Of a stretch of DNA of 64,000 nucleotides, positions 60,901 to 64,000 are shown piece by piece (within the stretch, counting starts at the first letter, position 1; each line of letters opens with the position of its first letter). Location of the stretch: the NCBI GenBank assembly GCA_022410635.1, contig JAJVDF010000583.1, positions 141,506 to 205,505 of the forward strand, read 5' to 3'. Made by a program: the position numbers and the translations under genes. The notes beneath the pieces were generated by a model. That model saw nothing but the letters and a program-made list of their open reading frames with translations. It did no database searches and was not told where the DNA came from. The DNA is from Tretioscincus oriximinensis. Taxonomy: Eukaryota > Chordata > Lepidosauria > Squamata > Gymnophthalmidae.

Positions 60901-62810
60901 CCTCGTGGCTGGCAGGGCTCCCTATCATTGCTGACCCCTGGTAGTACCTTGGCAGCCCAGAGGAAGAAGAGGAAGAGGCAGCTGGCTGGGGATCCCCATG
61001 AGGGAGAAGGGTANGCGTTTGTGTGCGAAGATAAACTGGCTGGAGAAGGAAGAGGATGGATGGAGCCAGAGTATTCCGTAATCGGAGTCCTGTTACTGCG
61101 AATTGCAAGGAACTGTGCTCGATTTACATTACAGACCCAATTCTGTTTCCGGCACATATTGCTATGTGGATTGAGGGAGGTGAAAGTATCCTTCTCCCTC
61201 ATGGATGTGGATTTTAGTGCACCCAGCACACTGCCACTCCGTGTTCGCTCCCGTTTTAAAGTATAGTGCCAAGATGAAGTGAAAATCAATGGTTTAGCTT
61301 TTTATCTGTGGATACTTGCTCTGTGAAAATAGGCAGCACTTAAGAATCATGCAGCCTGTATTTTCCAATTGTTTTGCTATGTCAATTGGACTGATGGCTT
61401 CCTATGGGAATTCAGCTCAGAGTATCACCCTCTTGAGAAAGGCAATACAAAGTAACCAGCTTAATGTCTACTTCCCTAAGAAAACTTAAAAGGGTGTCCA
61501 GGCAGAAATATTTGGGAGTCAAACCTAGGCATGCCTTAGAAATGGCTGTGCAAGGTCAAAGTGATTTGAATTATCTTTGTTTCTGAAATAATTTCCCTTA
61601 TTACCCTTTTCACATGTGCCTGCATAAGTGATTTCCAATAGTCCCTTGTTCTGAATTGGGTGGAACATAAAGCTATCACAGAAACCAGTTTAATCTATTT
61701 CAAATACTCACTACTTCCCTTTTAAAAAAAGTTTAAATCCATAAAAACACATACCTGGGGGAATCATGAATTAAGGAGTCTTGTGCATTTCTGTATAAAA
61801 GAGTTTATCATGCTAGAAGAGTAATATGGATTACAAATCTGAGAAATTTATTCTAAGTGTTATTAGAAGATAAAAACACTTCATTGCAAGGAATGTATTC
61901 ACACCAAGTGAGTCATACTAAGACTGAATGACAATTTCAGAGAAATAGCCGTGTTAGTCTAGCAGAAAGTCCAGCAAAGGAGCTAGCANCACNTTGAGAC
62001 TAACTTGAGAAAAGTGGGTGGCATAAGCTTTCGTAGACACGTCTACTTCTGAGCATTCTCAAGTTAGTCTCAAAGTGCTGCTAGCTCCTTTGCTGGACTA
62101 AGACTGAATGAGGTCCTCCAAAAATCAGTATAACAAAATTAATATATAATTCGTAGCTCAAAGTTATGGGGGTAATCATGTTCATCTTGAACCTTTCTTT
62201 CTTTCTGAATGCCCCTTANATTTTTATCAGTTAAATGACATATTTTTGCTTTTGACCATCATGTAAGTGTCAGGAAATGTTCTTTGCTATTGCNATAACT
62301 TTTCCTTCTTTTTTAAGTGATATTTTTACATTAAAATGGTTTATGTATATAAAAACTTAAAATTATTTTACAGGGTGAAAATAAATCTGAATATTTTTTG
62401 GGTTTAACTCCTGTAGGAGTTGTTGTCTACAAAAATAAGAAGCAAGTAGGAAAATATTTTTGGTAAGTAAAGGGCTTAGCAATTTATTCACTCCTTTCTG
62501 CACCAAATCTTACATTGTGCCAAAAATCCCAGCAAGTGGGACTTGTATCACTTTAGAGACTTTAAAGAGAAAGGGGGGTGGCGTGAGTTTTTATAGGCAA
62601 GTCCACTTCTTCAGATGCATATTGACCTCTCTTTTCTGTGTCTGAATGCAGCCAGAAAGGCAGAAGGGGATGAAAATGTTTATTCTGTGCATTCCGGAAT
62701 CTGTTTCAAGAATTACAACTAATTTATATCGCGTTTTTACCTCTAGGCCCAGAATTACAAAGGTCCACTTCAAGGAAAGTCAGTTTGAACTCAGAGTTCT
62801 GGGAAAAGAT
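9865..62810 (+). CDS. EPB41L4A: EPB41L4A (band 4.1-like 4A, FERM protein), spliced CDS, 5' part of gene
   Basis: Seen: nine exons (9865-9963, 46971-47075, 52223-52274, 53098-53176, 54754-54851, 56282-56402, 60380-60467, 62374-62462, 62747-62810) join without a stop into 265 codons. Every intron is GT-AG and the phases agree (0,0,1,2,1,2,0,2,0). The product starts [15 protein letters not shown] and contains landmarks of this family: [59 protein letters not shown] and [20 protein letters not shown]. Known: EPB41L4A is a band 4.1 superfamily protein whose FERM domain (F1 ubiquitin-like, F2 acyl-CoA-binding-like, F3 PH-like lobes) links membrane proteins to the cortical cytoskeleton. Here F1 covers about residues 11-105, F2 about 106-210, and F3 begins near 215. 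The remainder of F3 and the basic, serine-rich C-terminal region are outside the window. The near-identity to the mammalian protein as I remember it separates it from EPB41L4B and EPB41L5. Confidence 0.96.
10308..10625 (+). mobile_element. Squamate tRNA-derived SINE with Bov-B-like tail, copy 1
   Basis: The tRNA-like head has an A-box-like tagctcagtcgcntagga and a B-box-like ggtttcgaagcc. The body is shared with 11143 and 30333. The 3' tail gtaagccgctttgagtccct resembles the Bov-B LINE tail that such SINEs borrow for retrotransposition. It ends in a TTC repeat. Six N bases fall in the first 110 bases, suggesting collapsed reads from many copies. Confidence 0.85.
10975..11065 (-). mobile_element. 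LINE/SINE tail fragment (antisense)
   Basis: aaatttatataccgtcctat followed by tttggagtagattacaaata is a mutated antisense copy of the tail also seen at 20290, 37640 and 54470. Confidence 0.45.
11143..11590 (+). mobile_element. Squamate tRNA-derived SINE, copy 2, with expanded TTC-rich tail
   Basis: The head has tagctcagttgctaaggaat and ggtttcgaagcc, followed by the same body as 10308 and the Bov-B-like tail. The terminal simple repeat has grown to about 165 bp of mixed TTC, TTG, CTC and GTT units (11425-11590). It produces spurious charged open frames on the opposite strand. Confidence 0.88.
12873..12962 (-). mobile_element. Penelope-like element, simple 3'-end fragment
   Basis: agaagtagctatgttaattg, then catctagcaaggggatctg, actagagactaataag and gcataaactctc follow the order of head and arm motifs found in the fold-back copies. 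The inverted second arm is absent. It is diverged, so probably old. Confidence 0.6.
13158..13369 (+). mobile_element. Penelope-derived fold-back element, copy B
   Basis: Seen: a 73-nt arm (13158-13230), a 23-nt loop, then the inverted arm (13254-13326, 72 of 73 positions complementary) and a 43-nt head ending cggctatttctctgaaattg. It is flanked by a perfect 12-bp duplication, actatgaatatg (13146-13157 and 13370-13381), so the insertion unit is complete. Known: the 3' terminus (actaacacggcta...) is that of vertebrate Penelope-like elements. Inferred: it was inserted as a preformed fold-back RNA or cDNA. It has no coding capacity. Confidence 0.88.
13382..16380. other. Intron 1 segment, nothing recognised
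   Basis: AT-rich intronic DNA without any repeat, open frame or RNA gene that I can identify. Confidence 0.5.
16390..17060. promoter_or_regulatory. Candidate conserved noncoding element in intron 1
   Basis: A repeat-free stretch with balanced composition and closely spaced transcription-factor-like words: ttatgcaaa (octamer-like), several attaa/taat cores (cattaatttag, attagaatgc), and attgcaca. It lacks simple repeats or mobile-element sequence while both sides are ordinary intron. This is inference from texture only; no alignment was possible. Confidence 0.3.
17340..18240 (-). mobile_element. Penelope-like element fragment coding a GIY-YIG endonuclease domain
   Basis: An open minus-strand frame (about 18106 to 17576, 176 residues) contains [15 protein letters not shown], a downstream CP, then [20 protein letters not shown] and later [11 protein letters not shown] and [11 protein letters not shown]. 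This is the GIY-YIG nuclease, preceded by a degraded Cys-rich finger, found at the C-terminus of Penelope-like retroelement proteins. No reverse-transcriptase motif is seen on the upstream (right) side, so the copy is 5'-truncated. The frame is open through this domain, so the insertion may be fairly young, or luckily uninterrupted. About 220 bp of 3' noncoding sequence follows to the left. Confidence 0.85.
18290..18330. repeat. AT-rich simple repeat (tataaata units)
   Basis: Repeated tatataaa/tataaata units. Confidence 0.8.
18480..18724. mobile_element. Palindromic hAT-like MITE, copy 2
   Basis: It starts taggctgaccagatgacctc and ends ggggtcatctgcttagccta. The arms are homologous to 1550-1718. 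It is flanked by 8-bp duplications ctttctag (18472-18479) and ctatctag (18725-18732), one mismatch. The centre is expanded by a (TA)n run and a separate 46-bp perfect palindrome (18593-18638). Non-autonomous. Confidence 0.8.
20265..20735 (-). mobile_element. L2/CR1-clade LINE, ORF2 C-terminus and tail
   Basis: The minus strand encodes [20 protein letters not shown], then [16 protein letters not shown] and [10 protein letters not shown], the usual C-terminal signature of L2-type LINE proteins. The tail at about 20285-20340 (ataccgccctatactcgaag on the + strand) is the 3' end in antisense. Frame open about 90 codons. Confidence 0.8.
20880..21360 (-). mobile_element. CR1/L2-clade LINE, endonuclease-RT linker remnant
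   Basis: The minus strand reads [20 protein letters not shown] then [13 protein letters not shown], and after a stop [12 protein letters not shown]. This resembles the WxxFKxxLLxAQExxIPxRRKSG linker in CR1-type ORF2 proteins. Broken by stops; probably old. Confidence 0.5.
21940..22480 (+). mobile_element. L2-clade LINE, reverse-transcriptase remnant
   Basis: The + strand translation shows [18 protein letters not shown] near 21956-22009, a decayed form of the YADDTQLYL catalytic block, and about 300 bp later [18 protein letters not shown] followed by LESVQNV. Both are in the right order and spacing for an L2-type reverse transcriptase. The frame is broken. Confidence 0.65.
22490..24800. other. 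Intron 1 segment, nothing recognised
   Basis: AT-rich intron without an identifiable repeat or gene. Confidence 0.5.
24810..25035 (-). mobile_element. CR1-like LINE RT fragment
   Basis: tttcgaggctgaagaggccc and gagatgtggtgaccagaatt are the antisense of the LGLFSLER and [10 protein letters not shown] blocks, as in 7531-7930. An internal deletion removes part of the intervening sequence. Confidence 0.75.
25385..25500. repeat. GGAA/GAAA-rich microsatellite
   Basis: Imperfect GGAA, GAAA and GAAG units on the + strand. A direct repeat (gtgatgtcactt / gtgatgtaaa) follows near 25500-25540. Confidence 0.85.
25620..27165. other. Intron 1 segment, nothing recognised
   Basis: Only a short (AT)n run near 26260 stands out. 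Confidence 0.5.
27170..27315 (-). mobile_element. tRNA-derived (MIR-like) lizard SINE, antisense
   Basis: gatcacccagctggttccat and the motif order of the copies at 4530 and 7960. Confidence 0.6.
27320..29390. other. Intron 1 segment, nothing recognised
   Basis: No repeat or gene identified apart from a small 10-bp-arm hairpin near 28311-28335. Confidence 0.5.
29395..29560 (+). mobile_element. Old 5S-rRNA-derived SINE or 5S pseudogene
   Basis: 29468-29521 reads tgtgtaatcttaaaaaacta, aacaggattgaatctgatta and ttgcatgggaaatc. It aligns with the 5S rRNA internal-promoter region (TGATCTCGGAAGCTAAGCAG ... TTGGATGGGAGACC), with many transitions. The order and spacing match 5S; the flanks do not, so a 5S-headed SINE is more likely than a gene. 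Confidence 0.6.
29597..29700 (-). mobile_element. CR1-like LINE fragment
   Basis: atagagttggaaggggacct followed by ccaaccccctgctcaatgca is the antisense CR1 block common in reptile and bird genomes. Confidence 0.65.
29846..29868. repeat. (GTTT)n microsatellite
   Basis: Five consecutive GTTT units. Confidence 0.9.
30333..30690 (+). mobile_element. Squamate tRNA-derived SINE, copy 3
   Basis: The head has ggctcggttgcttaggaaac and the B-box-like ggtttcgaagcc. The body matches copies at 10308 and 11143. A deletion removes the 'gaatgtgagcc' segment before the Bov-B-like tail (cttgtaagtcactttgtgtc). It ends in about 90 bp of TTC/TTCC repeats. Confidence 0.85.
30700..32155. other. Intron 1 segment, nothing recognised
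   Basis: No identifiable element. Confidence 0.5.
32160..33140. promoter_or_regulatory. Candidate conserved noncoding element(s) in intron 1
   Basis: Nearly 1 kb free of mobile elements and dense in homeodomain-type words (ttaatt, taattag, aataatt, gtgtaataatgc) mixed with non-random GC-bearing words (gccatgtgctcgcacgg, gaggaagttgccgtctc). The texture is that of vertebrate intronic enhancers. Purely inferential. Confidence 0.3.
33650..34280 (-). mobile_element. CR1-like LINE, longest 3' end in the window
   Basis: From left: the 3' terminus (agaacataagtacataagaa...), 3'UTR, then antisense coding for the WNSLPEEV-type C-terminus (ccacctcttcaggaagtaaa), the SLSHNT block and the LGLF block (gaggccgaagaggcccagat). 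This copy links the widespread 3'-end fragments at 370 and 63643 to the RT fragments at 7022-7930 and 24810. A deletion lies near 34255. Confidence 0.85.
34481..34588 (-). mobile_element. Older Penelope-derived fold-back element, copy D
   Basis: The head agaaatagccatgttaattt is followed by a left arm from about 34516 (tagcaagtctcgtagtagtt...) to 34547, a loop of a few bases, and an inverted right arm ending ctatgagatccccttgcta at 34588. The arms pair imperfectly with a few indels. It has the same architecture as the young copies but is much more diverged. Target duplications are no longer clear. Confidence 0.6.
34600..37620. other. Intron 1 segment with little recognisable content
   Basis: Only a GT/GA-rich microsatellite at 36668-36710 is identifiable. 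Confidence 0.5.
36668..36710. repeat. (GT)n / (GA)n microsatellite
   Basis: gtgtgtgtgtgtgag followed by gagagagagaaagaaagaga. Confidence 0.9.
37630..37705 (-). mobile_element. LINE/SINE tail fragment (antisense)
   Basis: tttatttatttattcatatt followed by ataccccacgctatatataa, the same tail type as 54430. Confidence 0.5.
37710..40400. other. Intron 1 segment, nothing recognised
   Basis: Contains a short (CATT)n run near 38910 and a pyrimidine-rich tract 40215-40340. No element recognised. Confidence 0.5.
40408..40525 (+). mobile_element. tRNA-derived (MIR-like) lizard SINE, sense fragment
   Basis: atcacagttctttagaactc, cctgcctacttcacagc and gtctgttgtggagaaagcaa form the reverse complement of the antisense copy at 7960-8140. 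The tRNA head is missing. Confidence 0.65.
41399..42650. mobile_element. Tigger/pogo-like Tc-mariner element, non-autonomous, 1.25 kb
   Basis: The left end caggagaacccttgttataa and the right end ttataacgaggtttcacctg are inverted repeats, extended inward by a second block (cattataatgaaa / tttcattataac). TA dinucleotides flank both ends (41397-41398, 42651-42652), the Tc1/mariner target. No transposase frame survives. Inside are several diverged copies of a roughly 50-bp unit (aaagtcacttttgcaatggt ... acaagtgcatt), two on the left and three on the right. Confidence 0.8.
41781..41871. repeat. Hairpin nested in the Tigger-like element
   Basis: 30-nt arms (41781-41810 and 41842-41871) pair at 28 of 30 positions, core ggatattccagaataaagca. 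The 31-nt spacer contains a third partial copy (cagaatatcca). Probably a MITE inserted in, or carried by, the larger element. Confidence 0.7.
42660..44410. other. Intron 1 segment, nothing recognised
   Basis: No identifiable element. Confidence 0.5.
44425..45192 (-). mobile_element. 5'-truncated L1 insertion with target duplications
   Basis: The minus strand encodes about 130 residues: [20 protein letters not shown], then [12 protein letters not shown] and later [12 protein letters not shown]. This is the L1 ORF2p C-terminus with its CX3CX7HX4C knuckle. A 3'UTR and A-rich tail follow to the left (44425-44450). Flanking repeats tcatgcctctttct (44411-44424) and tcacgcctctttct (45193-45206) are a 14-bp target duplication with one mismatch. 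Two N bases lie in the frame. Confidence 0.88.
45210..46510. other. Intron 1 segment, nothing firmly recognised
   Basis: The minus strand has a 151-codon open frame (46159 to 45704) with two N-affected codons. It shows no domain I recognise and no neighbouring splice or promoter logic. Confidence 0.4.
46515..46700 (-). mobile_element. Possible L1 3'UTR fragment
   Basis: aaaaaatatattttattgat resembles the antisense A-rich end of the L1 at 44425. No coding portion is present. Confidence 0.35.
46971..47075 (+). CDS. EPB41L4A: EPB41L4A coding exon 2 (residues 34-68)
   Basis: This exon has 35 whole codons, from [20 protein letters not shown] to [15 protein letters not shown], forming the middle of the FERM F1 lobe. 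The acceptor is tttcccacag|aag and the donor aca|gtaagt, both in phase 0. The second half is essentially invariant in the family. The first half (GYVFRHLN) looks more diverged than I expect from mammals. The exon is an island in repeat-rich DNA, about 37 kb after exon 1 and 5.1 kb before exon 3. Confidence 0.95.
47606..47814 (-). mobile_element. Penelope-derived fold-back element, copy A
   Basis: A 40-nt head (tcaattacagagaaatagcc...) is followed by a 76-nt arm (47646-47721), a 16-nt loop and an inverted 76-nt arm (47738-47813), 73 of 76 complementary. A perfect 13-bp duplication, tttgctttattag, flanks it (47593-47605 and 47815-47827). It lies 530 bp downstream of exon 2. Confidence 0.88.
47830..49180. 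other. Intron 2 segment, nothing recognised
   Basis: No identifiable element. Confidence 0.5.
49183..49238. repeat. Imperfect hairpin
   Basis: 21-nt arms (49183-49203, 49218-49238) pair at 18 of 21 positions, core aaagttccaag. Possible worn MITE. Confidence 0.45.
49790..49920 (-). mobile_element. L2-clade LINE C-terminal fragment (antisense)
   Basis: accattccacaacctggggg and gggactgtcaggagagcctt match the order of the antisense copy at 20460-20570. Confidence 0.55.
49980..50039. repeat. Hairpin with 13-bp perfect arms
   Basis: tagtccaatcaga (49980-49992) and its exact complement (50027-50039) enclose a GC-rich 34-nt loop. Confidence 0.65.
50085..50350. repeat. GC-rich degenerate tandem repeat
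   Basis: Diverged units built on ggggaggcggcaggaac, followed by a gtgt(g/t)(t/c)cacaggc block and a cagt(t/c) block, recur about three times. It is clearly GC-richer than its surroundings; two short open frames on the two strands are by-products. Confidence 0.5.
51633..51761. mobile_element. Palindromic hAT-like MITE (129 bp)
   Basis: Bounded by perfect 8-bp duplications ggtttaaa (51625-51632 and 51762-51769). The left part (ctctagatgttcctgaatta) is complementary to the right part (aggtcaggaacatctgga). The extreme ends no longer pair, probably by deletion. The family motif (gggagttatagt ... aacatctgga) is widespread in reptiles. Confidence 0.75.
52223..52274 (+). CDS. EPB41L4A: EPB41L4A coding exon 3 (residues 69-86, split codon)
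   Basis: This short 52-nt exon encodes [17 protein letters not shown] plus the first base of a Thr codon. It contains the WLDPAK core typical of the F1 lobe in FERM proteins. The acceptor is tttttacag|tat and the donor aaca|gtatgt. The split Thr codon is completed by the first two bases of exon 4, which confirms the pairing. Confidence 0.95.
53098..53176 (+). CDS. EPB41L4A: EPB41L4A coding exon 4 (residues 86-112)
   Basis: This 79-nt exon encodes (T)[17 protein letters not shown] followed by CKLKEEIT and two bases of an Arg codon. It is the end of F1 and the link to F2; the YFxVKFY strand is a FERM hallmark. The acceptor is ccaatag|ct and the donor ag|gtatag. Intron 3, before it, is only 823 bp. 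Confidence 0.95.
53920..54006 (+). mobile_element. LINE/SINE tail fragment (sense)
   Basis: ccctgagaccctcagttata followed by gggcggtatagaaacataaa and AAATA repeats. Lies in intron 4. Confidence 0.6.
54430..54545 (-). mobile_element. LINE/SINE tail fragment (antisense)
   Basis: ataccgccctacacccaagg followed by gtctcaggacggttagcaat, the reverse of the preceding copy. It is 210 bp upstream of exon 5. Confidence 0.65.
54754..54851 (+). CDS. EPB41L4A: EPB41L4A coding exon 5 (residues 112-145)
   Basis: This 98-nt exon encodes (R)[18 protein letters not shown], then [14 protein letters not shown] and one base of a Ser codon. It covers the first helices of the F2 lobe; the [19 protein letters not shown] pattern is highly conserved across band 4.1 proteins. 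The acceptor is gtttcag|g and the donor cagt|gtatgt. Confidence 0.95.
54860..56270. other. Intron 5, no element firmly identified
   Basis: A locally GC-rich patch at 55725-55900 gives open frames in three frames on both strands with no recognisable domain. A short string near 55446-55480 (taattttaacctcaatttgc) recurs near 518-560, so an unnamed repeat is likely. Confidence 0.4.
56282..56402 (+). CDS. EPB41L4A: EPB41L4A coding exon 6 (residues 145-185)
   Basis: This 121-nt exon encodes (S)[19 protein letters not shown], then [20 protein letters not shown] and two bases of a Met codon. It is the middle of the F2 lobe, with the family's SELGDYDP motif. The acceptor is ttgtgtag|ct and the donor at|gtaaga. 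The split codons on both sides match the neighbouring exons. Confidence 0.95.
57480..57866 (-). mobile_element. Squamate tRNA-derived SINE, copy 4 (antisense)
   Basis: On the + strand it begins with about 85 bp of GAA/GAT/GGA repeats. The complement of the Bov-B-like tail follows (ttcttataccctgctttt), then the body. The B-box complement ggctttgaaacccgg and the A-box complement tcctaagcaactgagcc lie near 57800-57850. Lies in intron 6. Confidence 0.85.
57880..60370. other. Intron 6 remainder, nothing firmly recognised
   Basis: A CpG-containing patch at 59740-60060 differs in composition from its surroundings but could not be assigned. Confidence 0.4.
60380..60467 (+). CDS. EPB41L4A: EPB41L4A coding exon 7 (residues 185-214)
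   Basis: This 88-nt exon encodes (M)[19 protein letters not shown] and then [10 protein letters not shown]. It is the last helix of F2 and carries the second FERM signature (A-E-x-x-Y-L ... L-E-M-Y-G-V-D-L). The acceptor is attgaacag|g and the donor tat|gtaagt, phase 0. Intron 6 before it is 3,977 bp and holds an antisense SINE. Confidence 0.95.
60843..61012. repeat. Long GC-rich hairpin in intron 7
   Basis: The left arm (60843-60915, with ggccagctgcctcctcctct) is imperfectly complementary to the right arm (60947-61012, with gaagaggcagctggctgggg). It is probably a MITE or fold-back repeat, and accounts for long open frames on both strands here. Confidence 0.6.
61932..62096 (-). mobile_element. 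Penelope-derived fold-back element, copy C
   Basis: A 39-nt head (caatttcagagaaatagccg...) is followed by an arm (61971-62010), a 46-nt central segment (which keeps the ggcataagctttcgtagaca block once) and a shortened inverted arm (62057-62096, complementary at all readable positions). A perfect 15-bp duplication, actaagactgaatga, flanks it (61917-61931 and 62097-62111). It lies 277 bp before exon 8. Confidence 0.88.
62374..62462 (+). CDS. EPB41L4A: EPB41L4A coding exon 8 (residues 215-244)
   Basis: This 89-nt exon encodes [20 protein letters not shown], then NKKQVGKYF and two bases of a Trp codon. These are the first strands of the PH-like F3 lobe. The acceptor is ttttacag|ggt and the donor tttg|gtaagt. 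The following intron is only 284 bp and has been invaded by a Penelope-derived fragment. Confidence 0.95.
62515..62620 (-). mobile_element. Penelope-like 3'-region fragment inside the 284-bp intron 8
   Basis: cccagcaagtgggacttgta, ctttagagactttaaagag, gggtggcgtgagttttta and ccacttcttcagatgca follow the arm sequence of the fold-back copies, without an inverted partner. It ends about 126 bp before the exon 9 acceptor. Confidence 0.65.
62747..62810 (+). CDS. EPB41L4A: EPB41L4A coding exon 9 (residues 244-265)
   Basis: This 64-nt exon encodes (W)[21 protein letters not shown], continuing the F3 lobe. The acceptor is tacctctag|g and the donor gat|gtaagt in phase 0. The next exon should begin with a cysteine-led segment of F3; nothing resembling it occurs between 62811 and 64000, so it lies beyond the window. 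Confidence 0.94.
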
Positions 62811-63189
62811 GTAAGTTTATATTGTTTCCTCTAAAAATAAAGCTTTATCTATTTGTAATTTTAAATATATTTTGAAAAATCAAGTTGATGTTGATTCTGA
62901 AAAAAATAATACTGCAAATGAATCTAAACAACAAACAAAACTGTTCAATACTACTTGGACGTGTGAGCAGTAGAGAAAAGAAGCTTTAAAAATATTAAGT
63001 TTTCCTATTGCAGTGTTTCTAAAACCAATTAGCCTGACAAGATAGCACAGTAAAATTCTTAATGTGGAATGTGACTTGGTAATGATAGAGTAAATTACAT
63101 GGATGCAATCACATCCAAGTATAATTTATGCCTGCAGTAAACATGCCTGTATGCATTGAATTTATATGAGAATCTAAGATAGTTTAGAA

Positions 63190-63391
63190 CAGTAGCTCCC
63201 AACCTCTTTTTGGCCATACCCCACCTACGCATCTCTAACAGTCCAAACAAGACCAATGTCTACTGTTAAAAATGTTTAAGTAACAATATATATATATTTA
63301 TACTTGTATATTAATAACTGATTATCAAATGCCACCCTTAAAAATCAGAGTGTCCCCCCATGTGATATGTGCCCCAGGTTAGGAACCATGA
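63190..63391. mobile_element. hAT-like MITE (about 200 bp)
   Basis: It begins cagtagctcccaacctcttt and ends ccccaggttaggaaccatg(a), the classic hAT-type inverted ends. It is flanked by perfect 8-bp duplications, gtttagaa (63182-63189 and 63392-63399). The centre is an AT-rich (ta)n stretch. Lies in intron 9. Confidence 0.8.
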
Positions 63392-63642
63392 GTTTAGAAA
63401 AAGAACTTTGGAGCATGATAATTGTTGAGGGGTTTGCCTCCATTTAATAAACCAGCATATATCCTTGGTCTAGTATACCACAGGGAACCCATTTCAATAA
63501 TGCAGTAAGATATGCAGGTGCTATGCTATCTCCCAGATCTTTGAAGTCCAGAAGCTTTCATCAATATAGAATAATTTCAGCTATTCACAACTAAACAATA
63601 CATTTGCAAAGTGCTACATGTATTCCATTTCTCAGTATTATA

Positions 63643-63885
63643 AGAACATAAGAGCNATACTGGATCAGGCCACAGCCCATCAAGTCCAGCATTCTGTCTC
63701 ACACAGAGGCCCACCAGATGCACCTGGGCAGTCCGAACAGAGGAAAGCAAAATATGCACCTGTTCATGACTCCCTGCAAATGGTATTTCAGGAGTCCTGC
63801 CTGTTGCTCAATTCCGGAGGCAACATCCAGACATCCATCCTAGTATCCATTTATACCCTTGGTGGCCATAAACCTGTCTAGTTGT
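63643..63885 (-). mobile_element. CR1-like LINE, 3'-end fragment
   Basis: It starts at taagaacataagagc and continues through cacacagaggcccaccagat, gcacctgggcagtccgaaca and atttatacccttggtggcca, like the first 250 bp of the copy at 33650. Lies in intron 9. Confidence 0.8.
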
Positions 63886-64000
63886 TAGGAAGACTTTCTT
63901 CAGCGTAATAAAGAAGACAAATGGAATTGTCTTTGAATCTTTATTTAACAGGATAGCCTTAGAAAGGAACGTATTTTCATCACATTAAAGAAGCAGAACA

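Noticed and set aside
1..64000. CRISPR array, operon, phage or bacterial mobile system
   Set aside because: No regularly spaced repeats with unique spacers and no prokaryotic gene layout. All signals are those of a vertebrate nuclear genome.
62811..64000. A tenth coding exon inside the window
   Set aside because: No phase-0 acceptor followed by the expected Cys-led F3 segment is found; the space holds a hAT MITE and a CR1 fragment.

Overview
The window is vertebrate nuclear DNA, almost certainly from a squamate reptile (a lizard; I cannot name the species). The signs are one widely spaced multi-exon gene, a CpG-island promoter, and a repeat set typical of squamates: tRNA-headed SINEs with Bov-B-like tails, CR1/L2 LINEs, a Penelope-like element with a GIY-YIG domain, hAT and Tigger-type DNA transposons, and a little L1. 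Scattered single N bases and one 85-base N run show it is a draft assembly.

The only protein-coding gene I can support is the 5' half of EPB41L4A (band 4.1-like protein 4A, also called NBL4), on the + strand. Nine coding exons can be placed to the base: 9865-9963, 46971-47075, 52223-52274, 53098-53176, 54754-54851, 56282-56402, 60380-60467, 62374-62462 and 62747-62810. They join in frame into 795 nt, or 265 codons. All have GT-AG borders and matching phases. They encode the N-terminus, the F1 and F2 lobes and the start of F3 of a FERM domain. The rest of F3 and the C-terminal half lie beyond the right edge.

Layout: 1-8160 is upstream intergenic DNA full of old repeats. 8330-9830 is a GC-rich CpG island with the gap and the 5'UTR. 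9964-46970 is a 37-kb first intron that carries most of the mobile elements and two long repeat-free AT-rich stretches that may be conserved regulatory DNA. 47076-64000 holds the shorter introns 2-9.

The most unusual signal is a set of short fold-back insertions built from the 3' end of a Penelope-like retroelement (13158-13369, 47606-47814, 61932-62096, and an older one near 34481-34588). Each has a 40-43 nt head, then an arm, a small loop and an inverted copy of the arm, and the inverted copy stops at the same base in the three young copies. Those three are flanked by perfect 12-15 bp target-site duplications. Their arms carry a hammerhead-ribozyme-like core. A GIY-YIG-coding Penelope fragment lies at 17340-18240. 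Several palindromic hAT-like elements with 8-bp duplications and a TA-flanked Tigger-like element can also be delimited exactly.
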